Assembly: GCA_051453625.1 (NCBI GenBank)
Contig: JBOZIK010000001.1
Coordinates: 86,926,187 to 86,979,700 of the forward strand
Direction: 5' to 3'
Source of the DNA: Welwitschia mirabilis
Taxonomy: Eukaryota > Gnetophyta > Gnetopsida > Welwitschiales
DNA: 53,514 nt
Positions 22,233 through 33,849 of the stretch are shown here, piece after piece (positions within the stretch are counted from its first letter, which is position 1; each line of letters starts with the position of its first letter). Under the pieces are notes generated by a model. The model made no database searches, was not told the DNA's origin, and saw only the letters and a program-made list of their open reading frames with translations. Both the position numbers and the translations under genes were made by a program.

Positions 22233-23439
22233 TGATGGATCATGAACCCTGGGGAGGGGGGGTAGCGGTGAATAGGACTTCTAAAATTTTAAACAATTAT
22301 TACTACCCAATAAAGAAATTATGACATAAAAACATAACAAAATAAACTCAAAAGTAGAATCAAAGAAATGCATAAGATAAGATTTATAGTGATTCGAGAT
22401 ACACCCTATTCCACTCTTAGAAGATAGTTAATAACCAAGACTATTCCAAGTCTCTGTTGCATCACTATGCACTAGGTTTTTAAGGCTAACCTTCAACCTT
22501 ACAAAGTAAAATTTTTCAGGCTAAGTCTCAATCTTCATAAATGTACTTTTGTAGGCTAAGTATCAACCTTTGGAAAATGGACTTTTGCAGGCTTAATCTC
22601 AGCCTTTAGAAAACAGAATTTTATAGACTAAGTCTCAACCTTTAGAAACTACACAATGGTGAGTGAGGAAATGAAGCCTCTATGCTCTAAGTCACTCAAA
22701 TGAANNNNNNNNNNNNNNNNNNNNNNNNNNNNNNNNNNNNNNNNNNNNNNNNNNNNNNNNNNNNNNNNNNNNNNNNNNNNNNNNNNNNNNNNNNNNNNNN
22801 NNNNNNNNNNNNNNNNNNNNNNNNNNNNNNNNNNNNNNNNNNNNNNNNNNNNNNNNNNNNNACCTATTTAAATAGATTTCCCCCAAAATATATTCATTTA
22901 GATAGTTGGAAAGGAATCTGACATTTGTAATGAATAGATTTAGTAAAATAACAGTTAGAAAATTGCTTCAAAATTTTTGCTTTTGCTTTAACCAGTCAAT
23001 ATTTTAAACATCTAATCGACTTGAGTGTCCGTTTTGTTGTCTAATTAACCTAAGTAGCTCAAATTACTTGGTTGAGTTACCCCCATCTAAAATCTAGTCG
23101 ATCACTTTTCTTTAGGTCTAATCGACCCCACATGAGTCCGAACAACCCCATACAATATAGAAAATATGGAGAAGCTTGAAAAATGCATCTCTGGATTCAA
23201 TCGACCCCTTAAAGATCTGGTTGATCCATTATGAAGTAGTCTAAAATGAGTATTTCCAAGTTTAGTTGATTCCTGCATTAAGTCCTTGGATAGAAAATTA
23301 AGTTACTTTAATCAAAACATGTCTAAATCTTACTATCCTTTGGATGTGGATTCTTCAGTTTCTTGAATTTATAAAATCACATTTCATTCTACAAAGATCA
23401 TATTAGTTTGACATCGATTGGCAAAATAAAATTATAACA
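22233..23439 (-). repeat. E3 5' LTR
   Basis: Plus-strand start TGATGGATCATGAACCCTGG, end AAAATTATAACA (minus-strand start TGTTATAATTTT). It holds a GGGGAGGGGGGTAGCGGTGAATAGG-type block near 22251, related to the G-rich GGTGAATAGG words common in plant copia LTRs. It also carries the ~35-bp tandem array (22470-22650) and GGTCGACC-like sites (22990-23240). A 157-N gap lies at 22705-22861. Outer bases TAAAT (23440-23444) form the right target duplication. Confidence 0.85.
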
Positions 23440-23444
23440 TAAAT

Positions 23445-24828
23445 TTCTTTAAGAAACCTTACCAATAACTCCTCAAAGGAACCCTTTGAGCAAACATCAT
23501 TATTCATAAGTCCCCTTTAATCTCTACCTAAGGAAAGAGATAAAAACACTCTTTTATAGAATGTTTTAATGGAGCTTCCTTTGATAGCTTCAAATACCCC
23601 TTTATTAGAGGAGATAATAAATTAGACTTTAACACATGAACATTGAGCTTGAAAATTCCATAAAATAGACATCATGATAGGTAAATTGTTTATTCAAAAT
23701 TTGTCTTTAGCATACAATTTTCCTTGTCATTTTCTACTTGCATTTAAAAAGTGTCATAGAGACCTCTTCTATAATCTATTTTATAGGTAAAGTGCTATTT
23801 CATTATATAATATTATACATATTAAAGTAAAATGCTATTCTCAGTAGTTATATGCTTTGATTTCTAAGTATCCTATTTTTCCTTAATAAAATATTGGGTG
23901 AGCACTCAGGATTTAATAAAAATTCTTGTATGAGAATTTTATACAAAAAAAAAATTGAATTCTAAAGCTAAACCTTAAATGTTTTTTGTAGGTAATAATT
24001 TAAAAAAAAAAAATTCTTAGTAAGCATAGTCTTACTAGGCTCAGACAATGAGTTCTTGAACTTAATTAGTGGAATTGGTTAACTTTTTCTTAAAGAATAT
24101 AGTAATAAGAAAGTCTACTCTTTTTATAGGAATATATCATTTTTAGAAGAATCACCAATGTTATAATTAATAATTAATAATATGTCACTTTAAATTTCAA
24201 TAGATAAATTAAGAATTATTATTGGGTTATCATCTAGTGGAAGATTATTAACAGAAATACATAAGGATGAAGACATTACTTTGTGTCTAAAACATTTTTG
24301 TAGTACTACAAACAAAGATAGTTGAGTAGATATTAATAAAGAAAGGGATCCTAAAGCATTCATTATTTTGAGAATAGTGTATTTTAACTTAGTCGCCATA
24401 ATTAATAAGCAAAAGGAGATGAATATACTAGGAGTATACTTGACATATGTGAGATCAGAGATCCTTTAAGTAAAAATGTTGATATTGGACAAAGTACTTT
24501 TCAATATTTATACAAATTATTAGGAATATTACAAGGCTTACAAATGTTGAACTGGGATTTATTTTATTAATTGGAAGAATTATTTTTTATAATAATGTTC
24601 CATAATTATTCTCTAGGAATAAGAATAGTGTGGAACTCTCGATTGTATCATTGTTTGGAGTTACTATTTGAATACCCCTTAGTGTTTCAACCATAGAAGG
24701 AAACACCTTGAACTAGTCAACCAATGTTTCAAATATAAATAAAACCCCTAGAAACTTTAAGAAAACAAATAAATTCATTCAATTTATAGTAACTAGGGTT
24801 CTAAAAAGAAAGAAAATCCTTTACTGAG
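23445..24828 (+). other. E2 post-pol region resumed after E3; no domain recognised
   Basis: It begins with the continuation of the CTTTGA/TCAAAG word cluster (23480-23600), followed by AT-rich sequence. Weak plus-strand reading frames are interrupted too often to name. Confidence 0.5.
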
Positions 24829-25833
24829 TCACTAGAAGAGGATAAGGTGGATTTTTTATGTGCTACAATAAATTCTTTGATAGCCTTTATACTAAAGAAA
24901 AATTAGCTCCAAGAGGAAAATTTTACTATGAAGGAAAGAATTAAATTTTTAGAATCTGAAAATAAATTTTATAAGGATTAGCTTTCTTTTGGGTAGGGCG
25001 AGTATAATAGAGCCAGAGAGGAGAAGCAACAATTGGAAGAGAAATTAGTCTCTTGTTTTGATTCCCAAAGGGTAGATGGATCCTCTCTGCATAATGGTCA
25101 GGATCAAATCGAGGAGCTAAAGCAAGAACTTGAAGAGGAAAGGGAGAAACTATAGCATCCCCTTCACCAACAAAAAGTATTTTTTATTAGAATTATTAAA
25201 GAATATGACTCTAACCAAGCGTTATAATGGTAACTACATTGAAAAAATTTAAGAGTTTATTGCATTCATATATAACAATTCACCCCTTCAAATAAAAAAG
25301 GAATATTTAGAGAAAATTTATATGGATTTAAGGGGAATGCATGTAAAATATATGAAAATTCAAGAGATAATAAAAAATATGAATAAAAAGGGGTAGAAGC
25401 TATGAAGCAAATGCAAATCAAGTAGGATAGAATTGAAATTTAGGAAAGAAATAATACTTTCCTTCAAGAACAATTGGAAACAACTCCATAAACATCTGTA
25501 CAAATTAATTATAATTTAATTGATTAGAGTTTAATAAAAATATCATAGAATAAATTTTCTTTAATTACAAAAAATATTCTCCAAACTGCTCCATATCAAA
25601 TATCTTTAGTGGATGTAAAAGCTATTAGGAATTCAATATTAGGCTTCGTTAAAGAAATTTTGATTCCTCCTAGTTACTCAAACTTATTTGAGAAACTCAA
25701 AAAAGAAAATTGTAGGCTACTATATGAAAACAAACTTCTAGAAGTCTAATTGGAAAAAAGAATAGAATTTGGAAATGAGGAACTATAAGTACCAAGGAAT
25801 ATGCACTTCTATCCTAAAAAAATATATGATTAA
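24829..25833 (+). pseudogene. E2 post-pol coiled-coil protein remnant, function unknown
   Basis: Two long plus-strand frames survive. Frame one, 24829-25230 (about 134 codons), contains KERIKFLESENKFYKD, REEKQQLEEKL and DQIEELKQELEEEREKL, a heptad-like charged pattern expected of a coiled coil. Frame two, 25393-25833 (about 146 codons), contains FLQEQLETTP, SLVDVKAIRNSILGFVKEIL and FEKLKKENCRLLYENKLLEV. Stops in both are TAG or TAA, mostly where Gln fits. The position, after integrase and before the 3' LTR, is where gypsy elements carry extra ORFs, but I recognise no known family. It could be an element ORF3 or a captured host fragment. Confidence 0.55.
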
Positions 25834-26478
25834 TTATGAAAAAGGTATCAATTAAATCATACAAAAGATAGAATAAGGATGGGAGAGAATTACTAGGGTG
25901 TCCAACCAAGCCTTAGAGAAGATAAACAATGCCAAGAATGAAGCAACTAAAGAATAGCATCAGAGAGTAACAAACAAATTCCTCCATATCTATAAAGATT
26001 TCAAAAAGACATCTATCTTTTCATGATCACTGAGCATGATTTGGATACTTTAAAAGACCAAATAAATCAACTTTTGGAATGTATGCAAATACTCAGAGGA
26101 ACTTTTGTATACATTTTCTCCAAAATGGAGAGAGGAGAGGGGGTTCACAATGTTTTAGTTAGAAGTTCTTTTGGATTTGAGGAATAAAAAATCCCACTCC
26201 TTATTAGCCTATGAAATCAAAGAAAGTTATAGCTATTAAAAAAAAGAAAACAATCTATAGGGGAAATACCAAAGATATCTCCATCTAAATAAGAGAATAT
26301 AAATTTATATGATTTGTCCCTTTTGGAAAAAAAAATCCAAGCAATGAAACAACTAGAAGAAATGAAAAATTTATAAGTTGAGAAGAAATCAGAAGTAGTA
26401 GAAAGAAATAAAACAAAATGGAAAAAGAAATTATGTAAATTGTTAGAGGATTAACAAATGTTTGAGTATGAGAGAAAT

Positions 26479-27400
26479 TGATAACTCAAAAATCAATTTA
26501 CATTTTTACTCTCTTTTCTTACTAAAATGAATGAATGAAATGATAGTTGTTTAGTAATATACTATGATATTTTTATAAAATATTATTTTATTATTGCATA
26601 TAGCTAACTTGATTTTGCATTACAATTATTCCAATACAAGAATAGTGGATCCTTACTATAAGAAAGGGAAATGGTTGTAAGATGGAATAAAAAAAGTAAA
26701 CAACTACTAATGCAAGAAAACTATTAGAAGAATGGGAAAAGATAGCACAAAAAGAAAATAGCAAATCACTTAGGCTATACCTACAAATATGAAATGTAGA
26801 AGAGATAAAGGAACTTGTGGGAAACTTGGAGAATAACTAAAAAATGCATCTAAGGCAAAGAAGATCATGATGGAAGAATAACAAAGTGACTCCCTAGCTA
26901 CTATACTTATTGTGGAAACATAAAAAATTGGTTAATACAAGTTTATATTTTGAAAAGGATCTCATGTTAATGTATAGGTAATTAAAAAGTTACATGCTAT
27001 TATTTTCTTACTCTTAATACTAATCTTAGTTAGAGTTAATATTGAGAGAGTGTATTAATTAGAAATAAGTGATACACATAATTTAGCTATGTTTTCTTTA
27101 TTTTATTTACTTTCATTTCCCACTTCTTGTAAATATTATTCATAGTAATTATGATAATACCATTTTCCCAGAAATAGTCATTCTTGACAAAGAATGTGCT
27201 CTACTTTAATAAAGAAAGTCTTTATTTGAGTCAAAAGCATGAAACAAAAAAAATTCATATAAAAATTAGTAATGATCAAAGACTATGCATGGCAATATAG
27301 TTTTCATGTTTTTCTAATACTTCTTATAGTATAACTTTTTATTTTCAAGTATTTTGTAAAAATTAGTTAGCTATTTTATAGCATTTCTAGATAAATTACA
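26479..27400 (+). repeat. E2 3' LTR
   Basis: It starts TGATAACTCAAAAATCAA after a purine run (GAGAGAAAT, 26470-26478, possible PPT) and ends CTAGATAAATTACA. It aligns end to end with 9038-9993. The following bases TGCTT do not repeat the bases before the 5' LTR. Confidence 0.85.
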
Positions 27401-28015
27401 TGCTTATTAGTATAAGGGAAAAATAGTTTTAACAACTCTATCATTATCATTAATTACCATTTATAGGGGTTTACCATCAAACACAAAAACGTGCTTCAAC
27501 AAAGTACTTTTTTTTTTCCTTTTTTTACCTCAAAGATAATGGTAGGTAGGTAACTTTGTGTCACAAAAATGCCCAGTGGCATTTGGACCTATGCAAACTT
27601 TTCCATTTTTTGTGTTCTTTATCAAGGTAGGGGTTTGAACTCTAGACCTTTGGGTCCATGTGTCTGTGAATTACCACTCTACTAAGCTATCATTGAAAAG
27701 AAAGCACTATTATTGGATTAAAATCATAATGGAGCTTAAATTAATAAACAATAAAAGCTTTCACTAATTCATTAATTTTCATTAAAATTTATACATTTAC
27801 TTTTGCCATAAAATCCACTTCCCTTGATTTATGGCTCTATAGTTGATTCACTAAAAAAAGATAATAATAACTATGCAAATGGGTATTTCCATGATGAATT
27901 TATTTTAAAAATATAAAAATATCAAAAAATCCGACCTTGATGAAAAAACTCTAAGAATTAGATTATCATCATAACTAACGTGCTAGAACATGCCTCTAGC
28001 ATAGCATTCCATATA
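27401..28015. other. Inter-element DNA between E2 and E4
   Basis: It holds a SINE (separate entry) and otherwise AT-rich sequence with no gene recognised. Confidence 0.6.
27508..27693 (-). mobile_element. tRNA-derived SINE
   Basis: On the minus strand the head reads ATGATAGCTTAGTAGAGTGG (A-box-like TAGCTTAGTAGAGTGG, 27689-27674). The B-box-like GAGTTCAAACCCC follows at 27642-27630, giving tRNA-like spacing. A body of about 110 bases then ends in an A-rich tail (about 27527-27508). AGTGCTTT upstream and AGTACTTT downstream may be a diverged target duplication (7 of 8 bases). Such elements are transcribed by RNA polymerase III and mobilised by LINE proteins. The B-box CG is now CA, in line with decay. 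Confidence 0.7.
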
Positions 28016-28020
28016 GAATT
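28016..28020. other. E4 target-site duplication, left copy (GAATT)
   Basis: GAATT here and at 53208-53212 exactly flank the two outer ends of E4, 25 kb apart. Confidence 0.88.
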
Positions 28021-30473
28021 TGAAGTTCCAAAGATAGAAACTTAGCATAGAGAAGGCCTAATAGCCCATTGTTAATAAATTATTCAAAAAATTTTCAACA
28101 GAAGAATTATTCCTAAGATATAGAAAACTACATTCAATTCATAATGTGAATAATTTGAGTGAACACATATTATCATAACATATACATTATAATGGCCACT
28201 TATCATTTTATATTTATGGATTATCTTAAATAGCTAGCATAAGTTTAACATTTAAGAGGATAACGAAGTGATGGATAGGAGAAATCTGTGATCTAAGTTG
28301 ACCCAACTAGCACAAATTAGCACAGAAACTAATCCCATGCAAAAGTCCATAGGAATTTGTTATTTAAAAGAGTATAAAATATTTTAGACTCTAAGGAATT
28401 CAGAAAAATTTTGTTTATTTTATGTTTCTATTATTGTTATAAGTAGAGAGGAACATTTACAACTAATAATTTGAATTATTCTAGCAAGATTTGAAGGAAC
28501 CTAACTTATCCAACCTAACTTGCTCAACCTAAATTATAGAGATACTTTGGTATTTTCTTCTTCAGAAAATGTGATCGAACCTAAGATTGAAAATAAAGAG
28601 ATATGTAAGGCATAATACAATGGATCATCGGATAAAGGATATTAGCTATAAACAAACACATTTTTGATTAAAGAAAAATTAACAAGTTTCTTTACAAACT
28701 TAAAATAAATTATTAAGAGTGAGCTTTGTAATGTGTTTTGCTATCAAAGCATGAATTACAAAATAAGCATGAATTACAAAATAAGGTAACGTTCTAAGAT
28801 GTGAGAGAGAAGAGGATCTTCCTTTCTTTGTTCACTCAAGATGTTGGAATAAGAATATGAAAGCCAAACCACTTCAAAAATAGACTTTTTTGAAGAGAAG
28901 GCCTTACCTATTAACATTTACAAACTAATTTGCAGTCTATTAATACTGGTAGAAATGAATCACACAACCAGAAAGAAACATATTTATTATAGAAAGCTAA
29001 GGATGCTATAAGACATTAATAACTATCACTGATATTTAAGTTATTAAATAATTTAACCAAATTATTAATGAATCATTTAAGTAAAGAAACTAATTTTATG
29101 TCTTCACACTAAGAAAATTTTCAAATTTAACATTTAAAACATAAGTGAAGCTCAAAACTATTATTGATACTTTAATTAAAATTTCAAATTTTTGAAAATG
29201 GTATTTATGAGAAAATAACACTACAATAGAAGTAATTTCAAAATTCTCTTTAGAAACAATAACTCTATTAAAAATTATCAAACCTTCTAAAATAAGTTGA
29301 TGCTTCCAGAAGGTAAATTAGAAGTTCCATAATGTTACATGAAAGAAAACATTTTAACATAATTCTCGAACAATCTCATTATGAATGTTCCATTGCACCA
29401 ATACAATGAATTCAACCTTGAATACTATATAATGTAAGAAGACAAATAATAAAATATAGCTAAGTTTTGAATCTCAGTTAATTTTTTTTTTGAGAATTTT
29501 TATTTAACCCTATAACCAAAGTTGATTTTTGTATCTATTAAAACATTTAAACATCATCTAAAAACAAGTTGGAAATATATTAAAACTTGTTATTTTTATA
29601 AGAAACTCAGTGAATGAAATAGAAAATCAAAAAAATATCTTGAATTACATTGGAATGAATACAACAAGGGTTTTAATAATAATAGTCCTAGATCTTGAAA
29701 TTACATATGAATATTGATAAGCAAACAAATTAAAGGATCTGAAAGTTACTAAGGCAGACTTCAAAAAATGCTTACAACAATAAGTATTGAGAACACTTTA
29801 ATTTTCTATTCAATGATTAACTAAATATGTATTCAACTATGAATCAAATAAGAGAGTGTTTATATAATTTTAAATGCAATAACCTATACCCTAAAAATGC
29901 AAAAGGTGATAAACAAATAGTTGTAGTTTGCTATCCATTAATTCTAAATAACAAAAAAATCCAAATTCCAAAAGGAAGCTTTGTAGAGGATTTTGTTAAT
30001 GAAGATAATACTCCATTTTCTTTTCCAAATTTGGTTATTTTTGTAGTTTTATTACTTATAGATGTTAATATCCTCTTCATAGGTACTTACATTTCAGAGT
30101 TTATTTACTTACTGCTAAGTGAATGGTATAAGGAATAATTTGTTTCTCTATTTTAAGAATTAGATTAGCACTAATAATTTCATGCACTCTAATAAGACCA
30201 AAATTCTACGAAAATATGGAGATGTATCCTAAACATGGATAAATACAAAATTTAATAGTAAATTATTTGGGTCAGAGCAAATGGTTCAAATGTAAAGAAT
30301 GCACTTCAACCATTTGATTTAAAATGTATTATCAAAATAACCAAGACAACCATCATATATTTTAATGATCAAAATTTAAAGCTAATATATAAGCATGATT
30401 AAATCATATTTATGTTTATTATGTATCAAATATTTATGCCATTAATGTCATCAAATCAAGATGTGTTGTAACA
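28021..30473 (-). repeat. E4 3' LTR (uninterrupted copy)
   Basis: Plus-strand start TGAAGTTCCAAAG; end GATGTGTTGTAACA (minus-strand start TGTTACAACACATC). It aligns along its length with 35143-37154 and then 52794-53207. The single CTTAT at 30055-30059 marks the empty site corresponding to the E5 insertion. No open frame longer than about 100 codons is credible; the 103-codon frame at 29827-30138 is in LTR sequence and has no family match I know. Confidence 0.9.
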
Positions 30474-30550
30474 ATCTTCTCCTTGACATTAAGGGAACAA
30501 AAAGATGTTACATTTTTTTGTTTTTTCAAAATCCTCCCCCTTAGCCTTAA
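30474..30550 (-). other. E4 polypurine tracts
   Basis: Directly before the 3' LTR the minus strand reads TGTCAAGGAGAAGAT (PPT, about 30488-30474). A second purine tract, GGCTAAGGGGGAGGATTTTG, lies about 50 bases upstream (about 30549-30530). Both follow a TTGACATTAAG or TTAATGTCAAG word, so the segment looks duplicated. Confidence 0.75.
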
Positions 30551-30594
30551 TGTCAAGAATTTGTAGTTTTTCTTGTAATTCTTACAATATACTT

Positions 30595-32300
30595 TTACTT
30601 TTTTTCTAAAGTCTTGGCAAAGAAATCAGCTAATTTTAGTTTAGTGGGATAATAATCAAGTATCAACAATCCATCATCTAGCAATGTCATTATGTAATGG
30701 AATTTTATATCAGTATGTTTTATTCCTGAATGTATAATAGGATTTTTACTAATGGTAATTGAAAACATGCTATCATAAAGCAAGCATATTAATTTCTTAA
30801 TTAGGATGATGAAATCTAAAAATAATTTGTTTAACCATATCAATTATTGACTTGCTGCATGTATAGCTACATATTCATCTTCAACCATTGATTGAGAAAC
30901 ATAAGGTTGTTTTTAAAAACTCTAGGGAGATAAACTATCCCCTAATAACATAACAAAACCAAATGTGCTTTTTTCATTATCTAAGTTTCCTTTCTAATGG
31001 ACATCAACATAACTAGTTAATTAGAGGTTGTTGTTTGTTTCATAGAACAAACCAAAATAGGTTGAATTTCTTAAGTATCTAAATATTCTTTTGACATATT
31101 CTAAATGAGGTTTCTTTGGGTATGTTATAAATTTAGATGTATAAGTAAACCACAAATTGAATGTCAGGATGAGATGTGGCTAAATACATCAAACTACCTA
31201 TCATGGATTTGTAAGTGTGTTCATCAACAAAATTCCCTTTCATATATTTCTTGAGTTTTATGTTAAATTAAAGAGACATTAAAATGGATTTGGAAGTATG
31301 CATTTTAGATTTTTGAAGCATGTTTTCAACATACTTTTATTAGTTTAACCAAATCCCTTTAGGAGTTTGTTGAATTTCAATTCCTAGGTTGTAGGAGAGT
31401 TTGCTTATGTCATTTCAAACTCTCCTTTTATGTCTTTTCTAAATTTTTCAACTATTTGATGGTCATTCCTAGAAAATATTATATCATTGGCATAGACTAA
31501 CACAAACACAATTTTATTTGCATTTGTCTTCTTAAACAAGGTATTATCAACTAAACATTTTGAAAAATCTTATTTTCTCAAATATTAATCTAATCTAGAT
31601 AACCAAGCTCTAATTTCTTATTTTAGAGCATATAAGGCCTTTTCTAATCAAAGCACATGATATTCCTTTCTAGGTATGACAAATCCCTTAGATTGAGAGA
31701 TATAAACTTCTTCACTAAGAACACCATTAAAGAATGATGATTTGACATCCATTTGCCAAACTACCATTTGAACTTTGGTAGCATATGCAAGGAATTCTCT
31801 AATAGATTCTAGCCTAGCCATAGGTACATAGATTTATCCATAATCAATGCCAAGTTCTCATACATATCCCTTGAATAGTAGTCTANNNNNNNNNNNNNNN
31901 NNNNNNNNNNNNNNNNNNNNNNNNNNNNNNNNNNNNNNNNNNNNNNNNNNNNNNNNNNNNNNNNNNNNNNNNNNNNNNNNNNNNNTTTATCCATAATCAA
32001 TTCTAAGTTATCATACATATCCCTTGAATAGTAGTCTATCTTTGTATTTATTAATCAAATGGTTAGGATTATGATTATATGAAAAATCCACTTAGTCCCA
32101 ATTATGGTTTTGTCTTTGTTACGAGGTACCAAAATTTAAGTTTTTTTCCTTTTCTATTTGGGCAACTTCTAGTTTTATTGCATCAATCCCATGTGATGCA
32201 TCCTTTGCATCTTTGTAACATAATGATTCCATTTTAGGACTTTTTGATACTAGGGCAACTTGCTTTATTATAGATGCTTTACATTTAGCTCTATTTTAAC
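30595..32300 (-). pseudogene. pol: E4 reverse transcriptase and RNase H remnant
   Basis: The copia C-terminus is clear: the RNase H part (30843-30595, open for 82 codons) has NPIIHSGIKHTDIKFHYI and LADFFAKTLEKK before TAA. Upstream lie QSMVEDEYVA (about 30890-30860) and the RT active-site segment LVYANDIIF (31500-31474), where the family has Y-A/V-DD; the first Asp of the pair is Asn (GAT to AAT), which should abolish activity. DYYSRDMYENL blocks (about 31880 and 32030) are one sequence repeated across a 100-N gap (31833-31885 and 31986-32038). Many stops and frame changes occur. Confidence 0.85.
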
Positions 32301-33800
32301 TTTCTTATAATTGCCTTGTAACTTATTCTTTTATTTGAACAGGGACAAATGGATCATCAATAACATTTTAGACATCATGATATGACTTGAACGTAATCTC
32401 TTTTTTAGGTTATTCAGAGATAGAATTTAACAAATCAAATAGTTTATCATCCAAATTCTATTGTAGAACCTCATTACTATCTAAATTTAAATTGTATTTA
32501 AAATTATTTTTAAATTCAAAATCTGAATTTTCTAAGTGTTCTAAATTAATTTTTGAAATCATTTCCAAAATTTTAGCATTTCTTTTGATCTCTAAATGGT
32601 GGGTATATATGAATCTCAAATCTAAACTTTTCAACATCTTTCTATTGGTTACATCATAGAATTTATATGCTTTACTAAATTAAGAATATTCCACAAAGAT
32701 ACATTTAATAGACTTGGGTTTAAATTTGTTTCTACCAAGTTTGACAATTTTAACATAGCATGTTGGTCCCAAAACTTTTAGGTGGGCAAGAGAGGGAATT
32801 TTACCATACTAAGATTCATATGGAGTTTTGTCTTTCAAGAAGCTAATAACTAATCTATATTGTAGGTAATGTGTAGTATTTACTTCCTCAGCGCAAAATT
32901 ATTTTCCTAAGTTTGAGTGTAATACACTAGCATAAGCCATATCTAAAAGAGAATATTTTTCCTTTCAAAACCCACATTTTATTGAGCTATATAGGGAGTT
33001 GTTGTTTGATGTTGAATTCCTTTCTTTTGCAAAATGTTCTAAAATTGATTAGAGTAGTATTCATGTCCATTATTAGTTCTTAAAATTTCTATTCACAAAG
33101 ATTTTAACCTCAGCTTTATAAATTTTGAAGTAATGAAATGCCTAAGATTTGTATTTCTTAAAGTAAATCTAACAGTATCTAATATAGTCATCAATGAAAC
33201 TAATAAAATATTTACTACAATTCAAACTAGGAGTTTTAAGAGGATAAAAAATATCAAAATGCATGAGTTGTAATTTTTTAGAACTAGTAGAAATTACCTT
33301 TGAGAAAGTGATCCTTGTTTTCTTGCCATAAATGTAACTGTCACATGTTAAGTTGGATTTGATAGAAATGTTGGGAATTCCATCAACCATCCCATTTTTT
33401 AACATGTTTTTTAGGTAATGATTTGAAGGATGTCCTAGCTTTTGATGTCAGATCCAAAATTCGTCTTCCTTTGCAATCATTTCCTTTTCAAATTCTATTT
33501 TGTACAAATTGTTCTCTAATTTAGTAATGAATAATTGCTTAATATCTTTGGATAATAAGCACTTTCTATTTTGAAATAGTACTTTATAACCATATTCATC
33601 TACTTGTTTAAGACTAAGCAAATTGTAATATGAACTAGGAACATAATAAACATTTAAAATTAAAAAGCTCTTATCTTAATGATTTTTGACAACCATAGTA
33701 CCAATTCCTTTGATTTTAGCTATGTTACCACCTCCAAAAGTAATCACCCCAAGATGTTCATGCTGAAAATCCTTTAAAAGTTCTCTAATGATGTGTAGTG
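32300..33800 (-). pseudogene. E4 integrase remnant with pre-integrase segment
   Basis: An open stretch 33405-33169 reads LKNGMVDGIPNI, CDSYIYGKKTRITF, then LQLMHFDIFYPLKTPSL and KYFISFIDDYIRY. This matches the copia gag-pre-integrase and integrase core: a C-x-x-C-x-x-GK region where the second Cys is Tyr, then the H.D..GP.....G..YF..FIDD.SR pattern. The core Asp residues are still visible. Downstream frames to about 32300 continue with frequent stops. Confidence 0.85.
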
Positions 33801-33849
33801 TATTTTAAACAACCACTCTCAAAATACCACAAGGTAGATTTTGATGAAT

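Larger units (their letters stand above)
18007..23439 (-). mobile_element. E3: short gag-only copia-type LTR retrotransposon nested in E2
   Basis: On the minus strand the order is 5' LTR (23439-22233), degenerate tRNA-iMet PBS (22230-22219), gag (about 22200-20830), a non-coding spacer, PPT (19263-19253) and 3' LTR (19252-18007). A CAAAT/TAAAT duplication flanks it. No RT, RNase H or integrase motif was found. The space after the Gag zinc knuckle is about 1.5 kb of scaffold, of which about 570 bases are N and about 500 are gap-flanking duplicates. A 3.5-kb pol cannot fit unless gap sizes are badly wrong. It therefore looks like a TR-GAG or deletion-derivative element that would need pol from a relative in trans. 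Confidence 0.8.
9038..27400 (+). mobile_element. E2: Athila-like Ty3/gypsy retrotransposon, interrupted by E3
   Basis: Two direct repeats, 9038-9993 and 26479-27400, bracket gag, protease, RT, RNase H and integrase remnants in gypsy order (integrase last), all on the plus strand. After removing nested E3, the length is about 12.9 kb, fitting Athila-size elements. The post-integrase region is about 5.5 kb and contains a coiled-coil frame. The five bases before the first LTR (GTAGG) and after the second (TGCTT) do not match, so no target duplication is seen. Either it has decayed or the two LTRs did not arrive as one unit. Confidence 0.75.

Noticed and set aside
24190-24399. 69-codon minus-strand open frame in E2
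   Set aside because: No motif, AT-rich, and antisense to the element; not supported as a gene.
27630-27689. Possible tRNA gene on the minus strand
   Set aside because: A- and B-box-like words are present, but no acceptor stem closes and an A-rich tail follows; it fits a SINE head better.
29827-30138. 103-codon plus-strand open frame
   Set aside because: It lies inside the E4 3' LTR, antisense to the element, and the other LTR copy does not keep it open. Chance frame.
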